Positions 1 to 8,249 of a stretch of DNA of 64,000 nucleotides are shown one piece after another. The stretch is from Microbacterium murale (lineage in GTDB: Bacteria > Actinomycetota > Actinomycetes > Actinomycetales > Microbacteriaceae), in contig NZ_JAUSXK010000001.1 of assembly GCF_030815955.1 (NCBI RefSeq), forward strand, positions 1,302,001 through 1,366,000, written 5' to 3'. The notes beneath the pieces are model-generated. The model worked only from the letters and a program-made list of their open reading frames with translations. It had not been told where the DNA came from and made no database searches. Position 1 is the first letter of the stretch. Each line of letters opens with the position of its first letter. The translations under genes were made by a program, and so were the position numbers.

Positions 1-5
1 TCGTC

Positions 6-28
6 TAGATGAGTGAGTCCGATTGGGT
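6..28. repeat. Left arm of inverted repeat flanking the HNH gene
   Basis: This 23-nt stretch begins TAGATGAGTGAGTCCGAT and recurs in inverted orientation at 1618-1640 with 22 of 23 identical positions. The two arms bracket the DUF222/HNH gene at 188-1519. A further direct copy of GATGAGTGAG (8-17) lies at 44-53. The match is seen directly; a mobile-element role is only inferred. Confidence 0.7.
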
Positions 29-187
29 TCAGTGGTCGTGGGTGATGAGTGAGCGCTTTGGCGGGTGCGTTGGTGAGATGCCCCGCCCGGATGCGATGAG
101 GTGACGGTGTGGCGAGCCAATTAGACCCATCCACCTAGGGGCGGGCGCTCAGGTTCGCCGTGCTCAGAGGGCCGTCGGCCGCAACGA

Positions 188-1519
188 TCAGAAGGGTGCT
201 TCGGATGGCATGCGGTCGGCGACGTCGTCGAGGGTGACGTATGTGGCGACGCCCGGTGGGCGATCGACGTAGATCCTGCCGGTGGGGCTGGTCCATTCCA
301 GCACGCCACCGCCGAGTTGTCGCACCTTCCATGGCGTCTGATGCTTCGTCACATGATGTCGGCGGCAGAAATCGGCCAGATTGGCGACGGTCGTCGCACC
401 ACCGTGCGCATGATCGATCGTGTGATCGTCGTCGCACAGCCTTGCCACCAGTCGGCATCCGGGGAACCTGCAGCGCCGATCTCTGGCTCGCAGATACCGA
501 CGCATCTCGGACGAGGGGCGATATCTGTCGACTCCGAGCACCATCCCCGACGCCGGATGCGTGAAGACTCGATCGAAACCGGGAGCGTTGCCGACCAGGA
601 TCCGCGCGGTCGCAGGATCGACCGGGCCGACGCCCTCCAGATGCGCGGGAGAAGCGATCTCGTCAGGGTCGGTCAGGCTCAGCGCCGGGACCGTGATGTC
701 GATGTGCGCGCGGATCTCTCCGAGCAGCCCGTCTTCGGTCTCATGCCCGGTAGGAGTGCCCGTGAGGATCAGATCGGCGAGCAGATCGAACCGCAGTTGA
801 TTCATCGACCTCTCGTCTGCGAAGTCATCCGCCACGGCATCCGCCGGAGCACCACCGCACTCCTTCGCGAGCCGCGCGTTCTCCGCCTTGACCTTCAGGC
901 CCATCTGCGTCGCCCTGTCGTGCATGCCGTTGACGATCGCGCTCGGTCCGAACATCGTGAGTTCGCTCATGCCGTCGTCGCGCCCGCGCACCCACGCTCC
1001 GCGCTTCTCGCGCGCTTCGCGATGCCGCTCAGCGAACGAGGTCGCGCGGAAGAGCTCGGCCGTCTGCGCGGCGAACGGACGCAGCCTGTTCGGGGATTCG
1101 ACCTCGGCGCGCGCGACCACAATCGCTTCGTAACGCGCCCTGTTCTCAGCATCCTCGATCTGCTCACCGGCATCCATGATGACCCGCACATGGACCTGCG
1201 AGATGTGACCCGCGGCGAACGATGCCGCCGTCACAGGAAAGCACTCCTGAAGCATTGCAGCGGCGCCTATGTGCGACTCGATCGTCCGATCGCTCAACCG
1301 CAGCGCGGAACCGATCTCGGTCGCGATCGCTCGCTGCGACATCTCCCGCGAATCGACAGAGTCGAACGGCTCATCATCAGCGATGCGCGAAGCCGTCGCC
1401 AACAGCGCCGACTTCGTCGCCATCAACTGGTTGATCGTCTGTTCCACCGACGAGAGCGTCGTGACGACGTCTTCGAGCAGCGCGTTCAGCACCGGAGAAG
1501 TCATCGTCGAAATGTTCAT
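188..1519 (-). CDS. DUF222 / HNH endonuclease domain protein (13E12 repeat family)
   Basis: The protein has 443 residues: a helical DUF222-type region over roughly residues 20-330 and a C-terminal HNH nuclease domain. The HNH part carries the pair CRFPGC, then DDDHTIDHAHGG and FCRRHHVTKH, which supply the cysteine and histidine ligands of the fold. The length is normal for the family, which occurs in many divergent copies in Actinobacteria (REP13E12 in Mycobacterium). The biological role of the family is poorly defined; DNA cleavage is inferred from the HNH motif. The start at 1519 has no clear Shine-Dalgarno, and an in-frame ATG lies five codons later (1504). The gene stands alone and is flanked by an inverted repeat. 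Confidence 0.9.
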   Translation of the reverse strand: MNISTMTSPVLNALLEDVVTTLSSVEQTINQLMATKSALLATASRIADDEPFDSVDSREMSQRAIATEIGSALRLSDRTIESHIGAAAMLQECFPVTAASFAAGHISQVHVRVIMDAGEQIEDAENRARYEAIVVARAEVESPNRLRPFAAQTAELFRATSFAERHREAREKRGAWVRGRDDGMSELTMFGPSAIVNGMHDRATQMGLKVKAENARLAKECGGAPADAVADDFADERSMNQLRFDLLADLILTGTPTGHETEDGLLGEIRAHIDITVPALSLTDPDEIASPAHLEGVGPVDPATARILVGNAPGFDRVFTHPASGMVLGVDRYRPSSEMRRYLRARDRRCRFPGCRLVARLCDDDHTIDHAHGGATTVANLADFCRRHHVTKHQTPWKVRQLGGGVLEWTSPTGRIYVDRPPGVATYVTLDDVADRMPSEAPF

Positions 1520-1617
1520 ATATACATTGAACTACTGGCCTCAGACATTCGTTCATAGTTATGAGAATTGACACCACGGTTCTACTCAGATGTTCTGTGG
1601 GTTCTCATCAAGAGTTG

Positions 1618-1640
1618 ACCCGATCGGACTCACTCATCTA
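1618..1640. repeat. Right arm of inverted repeat flanking the HNH gene
   Basis: The reverse complement of this stretch matches 6-28 at 22 of 23 positions; the only mismatch is a T/C after TAGATGAGTGAGTCCGAT. It lies about 100 nt upstream of the HNH start and 64 nt before the P450 start, so the repeats enclose exactly one gene. Confidence 0.7.
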
Positions 1641-1703
1641 GCACAAAGGATCGAACCGCGCTTCCCCCTGGAATTTCGGTTCTGCTTCCTGCACCGTTGC
1701 GGC

Positions 1704-2999
1704 ATGAGCAATCTTCTTCGCGATGACTCGGTCTCCATCCTCACCCGCGGCTACGACTTCGGTGCGCATATCTGGCGCAGGGTGCAGGCAGGTGCGCGGT
1801 CGGCGCCCATGCGACTGCTCGGTGACGAGGCGATCCTCGTGCGCGGCGCGGAAGGCGTCGAGCTCTTCTACGACCAACGTCTCATCGGGCGCCACGGCGC
1901 CATGCCCGCGATCGTGCAGGAGACGCTCTTCGGACACGGATCGGTGCACAGCCTGGACAGTGAAGAGCACCACCATCGCAAGGCGACGTTCGTCGATGTC
2001 GCCTATGAGGACGCACAGGTCGAACGGCTGGCGCCGCTTCTCGATCGCGAGTGGCAGGGCGAACTAAGCGCCTGGGTCGATGGCACCAGCGACCGCTCCG
2101 CCTACGATGCGGCGGTCGGCGCGTTCGGAAGGTCGATCATGAGATGGGCGGGGCTGCCAGGCACTCCCGCCGCGAAGACGAGGTGGGCAGCGAGGCTCGC
2201 GCAGATCGTCGACGGCTTCGGGGCGCCCTACTCCCCCGGATTCGTGCTCGCCTGGCTGAACAGGGGCTGGTCGGACCGGCACGCCGAGAGACTTGTCGAG
2301 GCCGTTCGCGCGAGCACGCTCTCGGCCGAGGCCGGGACGGCGTTGTACGAGTGGTCTTGGCACCGGGACCGCGATGGCGCACTGCTGCCGGCCCGCCTCG
2401 CGGGCATCGAGCTGCAGAACAGCATCCGCCCGATGATCGCTGTCGCGCGCTTCGTCGCATTCGCCGCGAAAGAGCTGCACGATCGTCCCGAATGGCGCAC
2501 GCGCATCGCAGACGAAACCGCAGAACGCGGCACGCTGGTCGGCGGAATTCTCGCCACCGCGTTCGCCCAGGAGGTCCGCCGCACCTCACCTTTCGTGCCG
2601 ATGCTGCCGGGATGGGCCCTCGAAGATGTCGAACTGGACGGCGAGCGCGTGCCGGCGGGCGGGCGCGTGGTGCTCGACATCCTCGGAACGAACACGGATG
2701 CTCGATCCTGGGCGTCACCGGACGACTTCAACCCCGACCGGTTCGTGGACGTCGAAGACTATGAGGCGCTGAAGGTGTTCATCCCGCATGGTGGCGCAGA
2801 TGTCGAGACGGGACATCGCTGCCCGGGCGAGAAGCTGGCGATCACGGGGCTCACCGCGGCCATCGCTGCCATGAGCGATCCTCGTGTGACGATCTCCGGT
2901 GAGGGACTCGACGTGAATCGTCGGCGTCTGCCGACCAAGCCCGCCTCCGGCGGCCGGGTGCGAGCCGCTGGGGCAACATCGCGGTGCCCTTTCCACTAG
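1704..2999 (+). CDS. CYP152-type cytochrome P450 fatty-acid peroxygenase
   Basis: The 431-residue protein has the heme loop FIPHGGADVETGHRCPGE, with the axial cysteine at residue 373. This long HGG..TGHRCPGE form is characteristic of CYP152 (BS-beta, SP-alpha, OleT-like) enzymes, which use hydrogen peroxide to hydroxylate or decarboxylate fatty acids. Arg242-Pro243 in NSIRPMIA matches the carboxylate-binding Arg-Pro pair of that family, and the usual acid/Thr pair of the I-helix is absent. The ATG at 1704 was chosen because MSNLLRDDS fits the family N-terminus; the frame stays open 38 codons further upstream. No redox partner gene is adjacent, as expected for a peroxygenase. Hydroxylase versus decarboxylase cannot be decided from these motifs. 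The stop codon abuts the stop of the convergent GH84 gene. Confidence 0.88.
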   Translation: MSNLLRDDSVSILTRGYDFGAHIWRRVQAGARSAPMRLLGDEAILVRGAEGVELFYDQRLIGRHGAMPAIVQETLFGHGSVHSLDSEEHHHRKATFVDVAYEDAQVERLAPLLDREWQGELSAWVDGTSDRSAYDAAVGAFGRSIMRWAGLPGTPAAKTRWAARLAQIVDGFGAPYSPGFVLAWLNRGWSDRHAERLVEAVRASTLSAEAGTALYEWSWHRDRDGALLPARLAGIELQNSIRPMIAVARFVAFAAKELHDRPEWRTRIADETAERGTLVGGILATAFAQEVRRTSPFVPMLPGWALEDVELDGERVPAGGRVVLDILGTNTDARSWASPDDFNPDRFVDVEDYEALKVFIPHGGADVETGHRCPGEKLAITGLTAAIAAMSDPRVTISGEGLDVNRRRLPTKPASGGRVRAAGATSRCPFH

Positions 3000-4574
3000 T
3001 CAGACGCTGGAGCGCTTGAGCACCTGACGCACGAACTCCGGAATCACATCGACACCGACCTTGGCCTTGTGCGCCTCGGCCCGTGCCAGCGCCGCCGCGG
3101 TGTCCGTGGCTGTGGATCCGGCATGTCCCTCGTGCAGGTCCAGCGCGATCAGGCCTGCCGCCGCCATGTCCACCGCAGCACGCAGCCACGGCTCCAATGA
3201 GCGAGCCGGCTCCGCCGATGTGTCGACGTCCGCGAGCGCCCGCCACTGCTCCAGACGCATCCGCAGTTCGGCCGCGTTCGAAGCCGATTCGAGCGCCCGA
3301 TCCGCCGCATCAGCGAGCGACTGGTCCATCGGCGCCGACGGCGGCCACGACGACAGCGTCCGCACCAGCGGTGCGAGCGCGTCGGCCCGGGGTCCGGCGA
3401 CCACCTGCAGCGCGGCCTTCGCGGATCGTGCGGCAACGTAGCCGGCGGGGTTCCAGGCCCAGTCGGCGAACGACGCGATACCGAACCCACCCGGCACATA
3501 CTCGACCATCGGGTTCGACCACGCGCCGTGCAGGACTGACCCGGCGACCTCCGTCGTGCGTCCAAGCAGCGGCCCGAGGAACGCACGCCCTCGGTCGAAG
3601 TCGTTCACCGGGAAGTTGTCCCACAGAAGCAGCCGATCACCGAAGACCTCGGCCGCGGCATCGATGTCCTGCCGGGTGATCTCGCCCACGACGATGTCGG
3701 CGCCCGTCCACCAGACCAGCACGCTATCGGGCAGTCCAGCGGCGAACGCGGTGCGATACTCCGACGCCGCCGTCCCGGCATAGTCCATCGGCACCACCAG
3801 AAGGTGTCCGTCGGAGAGGTGCGAGCCCACAGCATCCTGGAACCGTCTGATCGTGAGAGCGTGTGCCTCACCCAGTGCAGCGTCGTCCTCCCCGAACCGC
3901 GCCTTGTCACGCTCGTGCACGGGCGTCGGCGGCACGTCATCGAAGAGCAGGGCTACGTCGGGGATACCGGCATCGAGCAGTTGCCGCGCCTTGCTCGCGA
4001 GAAGCTCATGCTCAGCATCGTCCGCAAACACCATCGATCCCGCTGGATGCAATGCCACCACAACGTCGACGCCATGCTTCGCCCCTTCTTCGGCAAGGTC
4101 GACGAGCCTCGTCAGGTCCTCCGAAGGGTACGGCTCGCGCCACCGCTCGCGGTGGAACGGATCATCCTTCGGCGCGTACACGTAGGAGTTGAGCTTCAAC
4201 CGCCCCGCGAAAGCCACCGCAGCGAGACGCTCGGCGTGCGACCACGGCTCGCCGTAGAAACCCTCGATGATCCCTCGCCGCGCGAGCACCGGCGCATCGT
4301 CGATCGCAATGTCCGGCACCTGTCCATCGTGAAGTCGCGCGAGTTCATCCAACGTGACTCTGGCGTACCGGAATCCACGCGCGTCAGCGGCGCGCACGGT
4401 GGCACGGCCGCCCCGCACCTCGACGTGATACCCCTCGGGCGCGACGCCCGGCTGCGGCACTTCGACGAGGTCGGAGAGCACCGCTGCCAGTGCGCGACCA
4501 CCGCCGTGCACTTCACCTCGCTGCGGCCGGGGGATCAACGGGAGGTCGAGGAGTTCGGTGTCGTCATCGCGCAC
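3000..4574 (-). CDS. GH84 beta-N-acetylhexosaminidase (O-GlcNAcase-like)
   Basis: The 524-residue protein shows the GH84 pattern: an N-terminal alpha/beta domain (about 1-95), then the catalytic barrel starting at GIIEGFYGEPWSH (102-114), with the paired catalytic aspartates Asp212-Asp213 in LLFDDVPP. GH84 enzymes remove terminal beta-GlcNAc by substrate-assisted catalysis. A C-terminal helical bundle follows. No signal peptide is visible, so it probably acts in the cytoplasm on imported oligosaccharides. The start is GTG at 4574, placed 6 nt after a -10-like TAGCGT, which suggests a leaderless mRNA. The gene is divergent from the glycosidase operon at 4624 and shares its operator. The chitobiose-like or N-glycan substrate is inferred from the GH38 neighbour. 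Confidence 0.9.
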   Translation of the reverse strand: MRDDDTELLDLPLIPRPQRGEVHGGGRALAAVLSDLVEVPQPGVAPEGYHVEVRGGRATVRAADARGFRYARVTLDELARLHDGQVPDIAIDDAPVLARRGIIEGFYGEPWSHAERLAAVAFAGRLKLNSYVYAPKDDPFHRERWREPYPSEDLTRLVDLAEEGAKHGVDVVVALHPAGSMVFADDAEHELLASKARQLLDAGIPDVALLFDDVPPTPVHERDKARFGEDDAALGEAHALTIRRFQDAVGSHLSDGHLLVVPMDYAGTAASEYRTAFAAGLPDSVLVWWTGADIVVGEITRQDIDAAAEVFGDRLLLWDNFPVNDFDRGRAFLGPLLGRTTEVAGSVLHGAWSNPMVEYVPGGFGIASFADWAWNPAGYVAARSAKAALQVVAGPRADALAPLVRTLSSWPPSAPMDQSLADAADRALESASNAAELRMRLEQWRALADVDTSAEPARSLEPWLRAAVDMAAAGLIALDLHEGHAGSTATDTAAALARAEAHKAKVGVDVIPEFVRQVLKRSSV

Positions 4575-4580
4575 AGTGGC

Positions 4581-4616
4581 ACGCTACTCGATCCTGGGAA
4601 CGTTGTCATATAACCT
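4581..4616. promoter_or_regulatory. Divergent leaderless promoters with LacI-type operator
   Basis: The operator TGGGAACGTTGTCA (4595-4608) is symmetric at 10 of 14 positions around a central CG, the hallmark of LacI-family sites. On the minus strand, ATGACA (4604-4609) and TAGCGT (4581-4586) are 17 nt apart and feed the GTG of the GH84 gene. On the plus strand, TAACCT (4611-4616) lies 7 nt before the ATG at 4624. The operator overlaps both promoters, so repression of both directions is expected. A near-identical site occurs at 9324-9337. Confidence 0.65.
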
Positions 4617-4623
4617 GGGGTGC

Positions 4624-6405
4624 ATGAGTTCTGCTCCCTCGCTGACGAGCGATCCTGATCGCTGCACGATCAAGGGAGAGACCTACTCCCTCTCCTGGCG
4701 AACCGGGGCGAACGGGATCACCCGCTCGCCCTACTTCGAATTCTCCGGCGCCGACAGCGACCGGTGGATGCGGCTGAGCGCGCTGTCGAGCGCACACACA
4801 CGTACCGCGCGCGACGAGGCCATGCAGATCGCTGAGCCGCAGGTGCGCACCGAGCCGGATGCGATCGTAGTCACCGTGCACACGGAATCGCCCGTCTGGC
4901 AGGAGCACGATCTCGAACTGCGCTGCACGGCGGACTCGGTCGAGATCACGATGCTCGTCACGGGTGGCGGCGAACTCACCGACGTCACGATCCTCGGCGG
5001 CGACGGCATCCTGCCGACCGGCGCGGCCGGCACCTTCCGCTCCGGTTTCGATGCGCGCTCCCTCTATGTGCCGAGCCCGACCGAACCCGTCGCCTTCGTG
5101 CGCCCGATCTGGTCGGCCGCGTCACTAGGGGTGGTGGGCGACGCCGACCCCGGCCGACTGAACGGCATCTTCTCCCCGCCCCCGCTTCTGCTGGCATTCG
5201 GCCGCTCACCCGCCACCGATGCGTTCACCCCCGGCGAAGGCCCTTGGCTCGCTGCGTGGCTGCGCGCGCCAGTGGAACTGCTGCGATTCACTGCCATGCG
5301 CTTCGATCCGGTCGACGATGGCGCACTGCTGCACCTGGCGTTCGAAGGCCACACTCCGGTCGACGGCACGTGGCGCTCTCCGACCGTCGTGCTTCGTCCG
5401 GTCGCCGCCCCTGCAGCCGCGCTGGCGGAGTACCGCGCCGACCTCTTCGACACCGGATGCGCACCTGCCCCGGCGAAGCACGTGCGACCGTGGTGGCTCG
5501 AGCCGATCTTCTGCGGCTGGGGTGCGCAGGTCGCCCGCGGTGGCGCACCGGCACCCGATCTGTGCCGGCAGGAGATCTACGACGACTTCCTCGGCACACT
5601 CCACGCCGCATCACTCGATCCGGGGACCATCGTCATCGACGACCGGTGGCAGAAGCAGTACGGCACGGCGGAACCGGACACCGACGCCTGGCCCGACATG
5701 CGCGGCTGGATCGCCAGACAGCACGCCGGGGGGCGGCGCGTGCTGCTCTGGTGGAAGGCATGGGACCCGGCCGGACTCCCCGCCGACGAGTGCGTGACGG
5801 ATGCCGCAGGCAGACCCATCGCGGTCGACCCTGGCAGCCCCGCCTACCTCGCACGGCTCGACGCGATCGTCGAGCGCCTGCTGTCGGCCGACGGGCTCGA
5901 CGCCGACGGTTTCAAGGTCGACTTCACGCAGCGCACACCAAGCGGAACCATGCTGCGCTCGGCTCCCGACAGCGACGGCGTCTGGGGGATCGCGGCGCTG
6001 CACCGGCTCGTCGGACGCCTGCACACGGCCGCCACCGGCATCAAGGACGACGCCCTGATCATCACGCACACCGTGCATCCGGCGTTCGGCGACATCTCCG
6101 ACATGATCCGCACCAACGACGTGCTCGAGCACGACACCACCGGCGAGCCGGTCTCGGTCGCAGCCCAGCTGCGCGCGCGGCACGAGATCGTCGCGGCGAC
6201 GCTTCCGGAGCATCCGGTCGACACGGACCAGTGGCCGATGCCGAACCGTGAGGAGTGGCTCGACTACGCCAGGTCGCAGGGGCAGTACGGTGTTCCTGCG
6301 CTCTACTACCTGGAGCGCGTCGGTGAGAGCGACGAGCCGATCGACATCGAGCATCTCGCCGAAGTGGGCCGGCTGTGGGATCGGTATCGGGAGACGCTGA
6401 GATGA
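4624..6405 (+). CDS. Clan GH-D glycoside hydrolase (GH36/GH31-like, alpha-galactosidase type)
   Basis: The 593-residue protein has an N-terminal beta-sandwich of about 290 residues and a TIM barrel. VIDDRWQ (from residue 337) marks the barrel strand that precedes the active site in clan GH-D. DGFKVDFTQ places the probable nucleophile at Asp433. The C-terminal DTDQWPMPN stretch may hold the acid/base residue. Substrate specificity is not clear: alpha-galactosidase is the nearest guess, but alpha-glucosidase or alpha-N-acetylgalactosaminidase activities cannot be excluded. There is no signal peptide. The ATG at 4624 was selected because TAACCT lies 7 nt upstream, a leaderless arrangement; the frame is open further upstream. 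It overlaps the next gene by ATGA, so translation is coupled. Confidence 0.75.
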   Translation: MSSAPSLTSDPDRCTIKGETYSLSWRTGANGITRSPYFEFSGADSDRWMRLSALSSAHTRTARDEAMQIAEPQVRTEPDAIVVTVHTESPVWQEHDLELRCTADSVEITMLVTGGGELTDVTILGGDGILPTGAAGTFRSGFDARSLYVPSPTEPVAFVRPIWSAASLGVVGDADPGRLNGIFSPPPLLLAFGRSPATDAFTPGEGPWLAAWLRAPVELLRFTAMRFDPVDDGALLHLAFEGHTPVDGTWRSPTVVLRPVAAPAAALAEYRADLFDTGCAPAPAKHVRPWWLEPIFCGWGAQVARGGAPAPDLCRQEIYDDFLGTLHAASLDPGTIVIDDRWQKQYGTAEPDTDAWPDMRGWIARQHAGGRRVLLWWKAWDPAGLPADECVTDAAGRPIAVDPGSPAYLARLDAIVERLLSADGLDADGFKVDFTQRTPSGTMLRSAPDSDGVWGIAALHRLVGRLHTAATGIKDDALIITHTVHPAFGDISDMIRTNDVLEHDTTGEPVSVAAQLRARHEIVAATLPEHPVDTDQWPMPNREEWLDYARSQGQYGVPALYYLERVGESDEPIDIEHLAEVGRLWDRYRETLR

Positions 6406-8249
6406 CGGCGACGGAGATCGCACGGGGCGTGTGGCGGATCGCTGACACCTGTCACGTCTACCTCCTTGTCGATCCCGATGCCCCGGATGTCGAACGCGAC
6501 GCCGTCGCCATCGACTTCGGTTCCGGCCTCGCGCTCGAGCACCTCGACGAACTCGGCATCCGCCGCATCACGGATGTGCTCATGACCCACCATCATCGCG
6601 ATCAGGGCCAAGGCCTCCCTCTGGCAGTCGAGCACGGCGCGCGCATCCACGTACCGCCGGTGGAGCGCGAGTTGTTCGACAGCGTCGAGACGATGTGGGA
6701 GGGCCGCCCGCTCGACAACGACTACAACCTGCGTCAGGACCGCTTCTCCCTGCTCAGTTCGGTGCCGGTGCATGCCGTCGTGCCCGAGTACCGAGACCTG
6801 AATGTCTCAGGCGTCAGCCTGCGCGTCATCCCCACGCCCGGCCACACGATCGGCTCCGTGAGCTACCTGCTCGCACGCGACGGCGATGTCATCGCCTTCA
6901 CGGGCGACCTCATCTACGCGCCGGGCAAGGTGTGGTCGCTCGCGGCGACGCAGTGGTCGTACACGCAGAACGAGGGTCCGGGGATGACGGTGCTCAGTGC
7001 GCGGATGCTGGCCCGCGAGGGCGTCACGCACCTCGCGCCCTCGCACGGCGAGCTGATGGAGGAGGCGCCGACAGCGCTCGATCGCCTCGCGGAGACGATG
7101 CAGGAATACGTCGACTCACGGCGCTCCTACCCCTGGGATCTGCTCGCGCGTCTAGACGACCCGTATGTCGCGCTCTCGCCCCATCTGCTCATGAATCGCA
7201 CGTCGATGTCGTGCTCCTACGTCGTGCTGTCCGAGACGGGTGAGGCCCTGATCATCGACTACGGATACGACATGACGACCGGCCTCGTCCCCAGCCAGGA
7301 GCGCGCAGCCCGCCGGCCGTGGCTCGCATCACTGCCCGCCCTTCGTCGCAACCACGGCGTGACACGCATCACCGTCGCCCTGCCGACCCACTATCACGAC
7401 GACCACATCGCCGGCATGCCGCTGCTGCGCGACGTCGAGGGCACCGAGCTGTGGATCCCCGAGAACGTGGCACCGACCATGGCCGACCCCTGGCTCGAGG
7501 ATCTGCCGTGCCAGTGGTACGACCCGATCACCGCCGACCGGGTGCTGCCGCTCGATGAACCCTTCACCTGGAACGAGTACACGTTCACCGCGCATGCGCA
7601 GCCGGGACATACGCTCTACGCCGTGGCGTACTCACTGGAGATCGACGACCTCGTCGTCGTCTTCACCGGCGACCAGCAGGAGGGCCTGGGAGGCCGCGAC
7701 GGCCGTCGGGACATCATGAACTACCAGTACCGGAACCTGTTCCGCCTGGGCGACTACTCCCGAAGCGCCGCGCTGTACCGCCGCCTCGGGCCAGGCTTGA
7801 TGGCGAGTGGCCACTGGGAGCCGCGCTGGGTGGATGCGGCGTACCTCGACTATCTCGATGAGTCGGGGCGACTCGTCGACGATCTGCACGAGCGACTGCT
7901 GCCGCTCGAGGAGATCTCGATAGGCCCGGACGGACAGGCGGCACGCATCACGCCCTACCGCGGAGAAGCTGTGGTCGGCACCGAGATCGAGTACTCGGTG
8001 CGCGTGCGCAACCCCCTGGGCGAGCGGGCAGCGACCAGGGTCCGGATGGTGTTGCCGGTAGGCTGGCGCTCGTCCCGGTCCGAGATCGATCTCGACCTCG
8101 GACCCAGCGAGGAGGCATCCGTGCAACTTACCGTGACACCGTCCTCGGCGGGCAGGCGGCAGCGCCTCGCGATCGACGTCACGATCGGATCGCTGCGCCT
8201 CGGCCAGCACGCGGAGGCCCTGCTCGACGTGCGGGATGCCCACGCATGA
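6402..8249 (+). CDS. Tandem metallo-beta-lactamase-fold hydrolase with C-terminal Ig-like domain
   Basis: The 615-residue protein contains two metallo-beta-lactamase domains. The first (about 1-235) has THHHRDQ at 62-68, where the final His of HxHxDH is Gln68, followed by PTPGHTIGS, FTGDLIY and PSHGE. The second (about 270-490) has a complete THYHDDH near residues 330-336, plus QPGHTLY, FTGDQQE and ASGHWE. Residues about 515-615 look like an immunoglobulin-type beta-sandwich (NEW3-like: EIEYSVRVRNPLGERAATRV). No signal peptide is seen. Hydrolysis of an ester, lactone or phosphoester is possible, but no substrate can be assigned. It is translationally coupled to the glycosidase upstream and the LacI gene downstream, so it probably acts on the same imported glycan. 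Confidence 0.75.
   Translation: MTATEIARGVWRIADTCHVYLLVDPDAPDVERDAVAIDFGSGLALEHLDELGIRRITDVLMTHHHRDQGQGLPLAVEHGARIHVPPVERELFDSVETMWEGRPLDNDYNLRQDRFSLLSSVPVHAVVPEYRDLNVSGVSLRVIPTPGHTIGSVSYLLARDGDVIAFTGDLIYAPGKVWSLAATQWSYTQNEGPGMTVLSARMLAREGVTHLAPSHGELMEEAPTALDRLAETMQEYVDSRRSYPWDLLARLDDPYVALSPHLLMNRTSMSCSYVVLSETGEALIIDYGYDMTTGLVPSQERAARRPWLASLPALRRNHGVTRITVALPTHYHDDHIAGMPLLRDVEGTELWIPENVAPTMADPWLEDLPCQWYDPITADRVLPLDEPFTWNEYTFTAHAQPGHTLYAVAYSLEIDDLVVVFTGDQQEGLGGRDGRRDIMNYQYRNLFRLGDYSRSAALYRRLGPGLMASGHWEPRWVDAAYLDYLDESGRLVDDLHERLLPLEEISIGPDGQAARITPYRGEAVVGTEIEYSVRVRNPLGERAATRVRMVLPVGWRSSRSEIDLDLGPSEEASVQLTVTPSSAGRRQRLAIDVTIGSLRLGQHAEALLDVRDAHA

Noticed and set aside
6..53. Terminal repeats of a classical insertion sequence
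   Set aside because: No transposase is present between the repeats; only an HNH gene is found.
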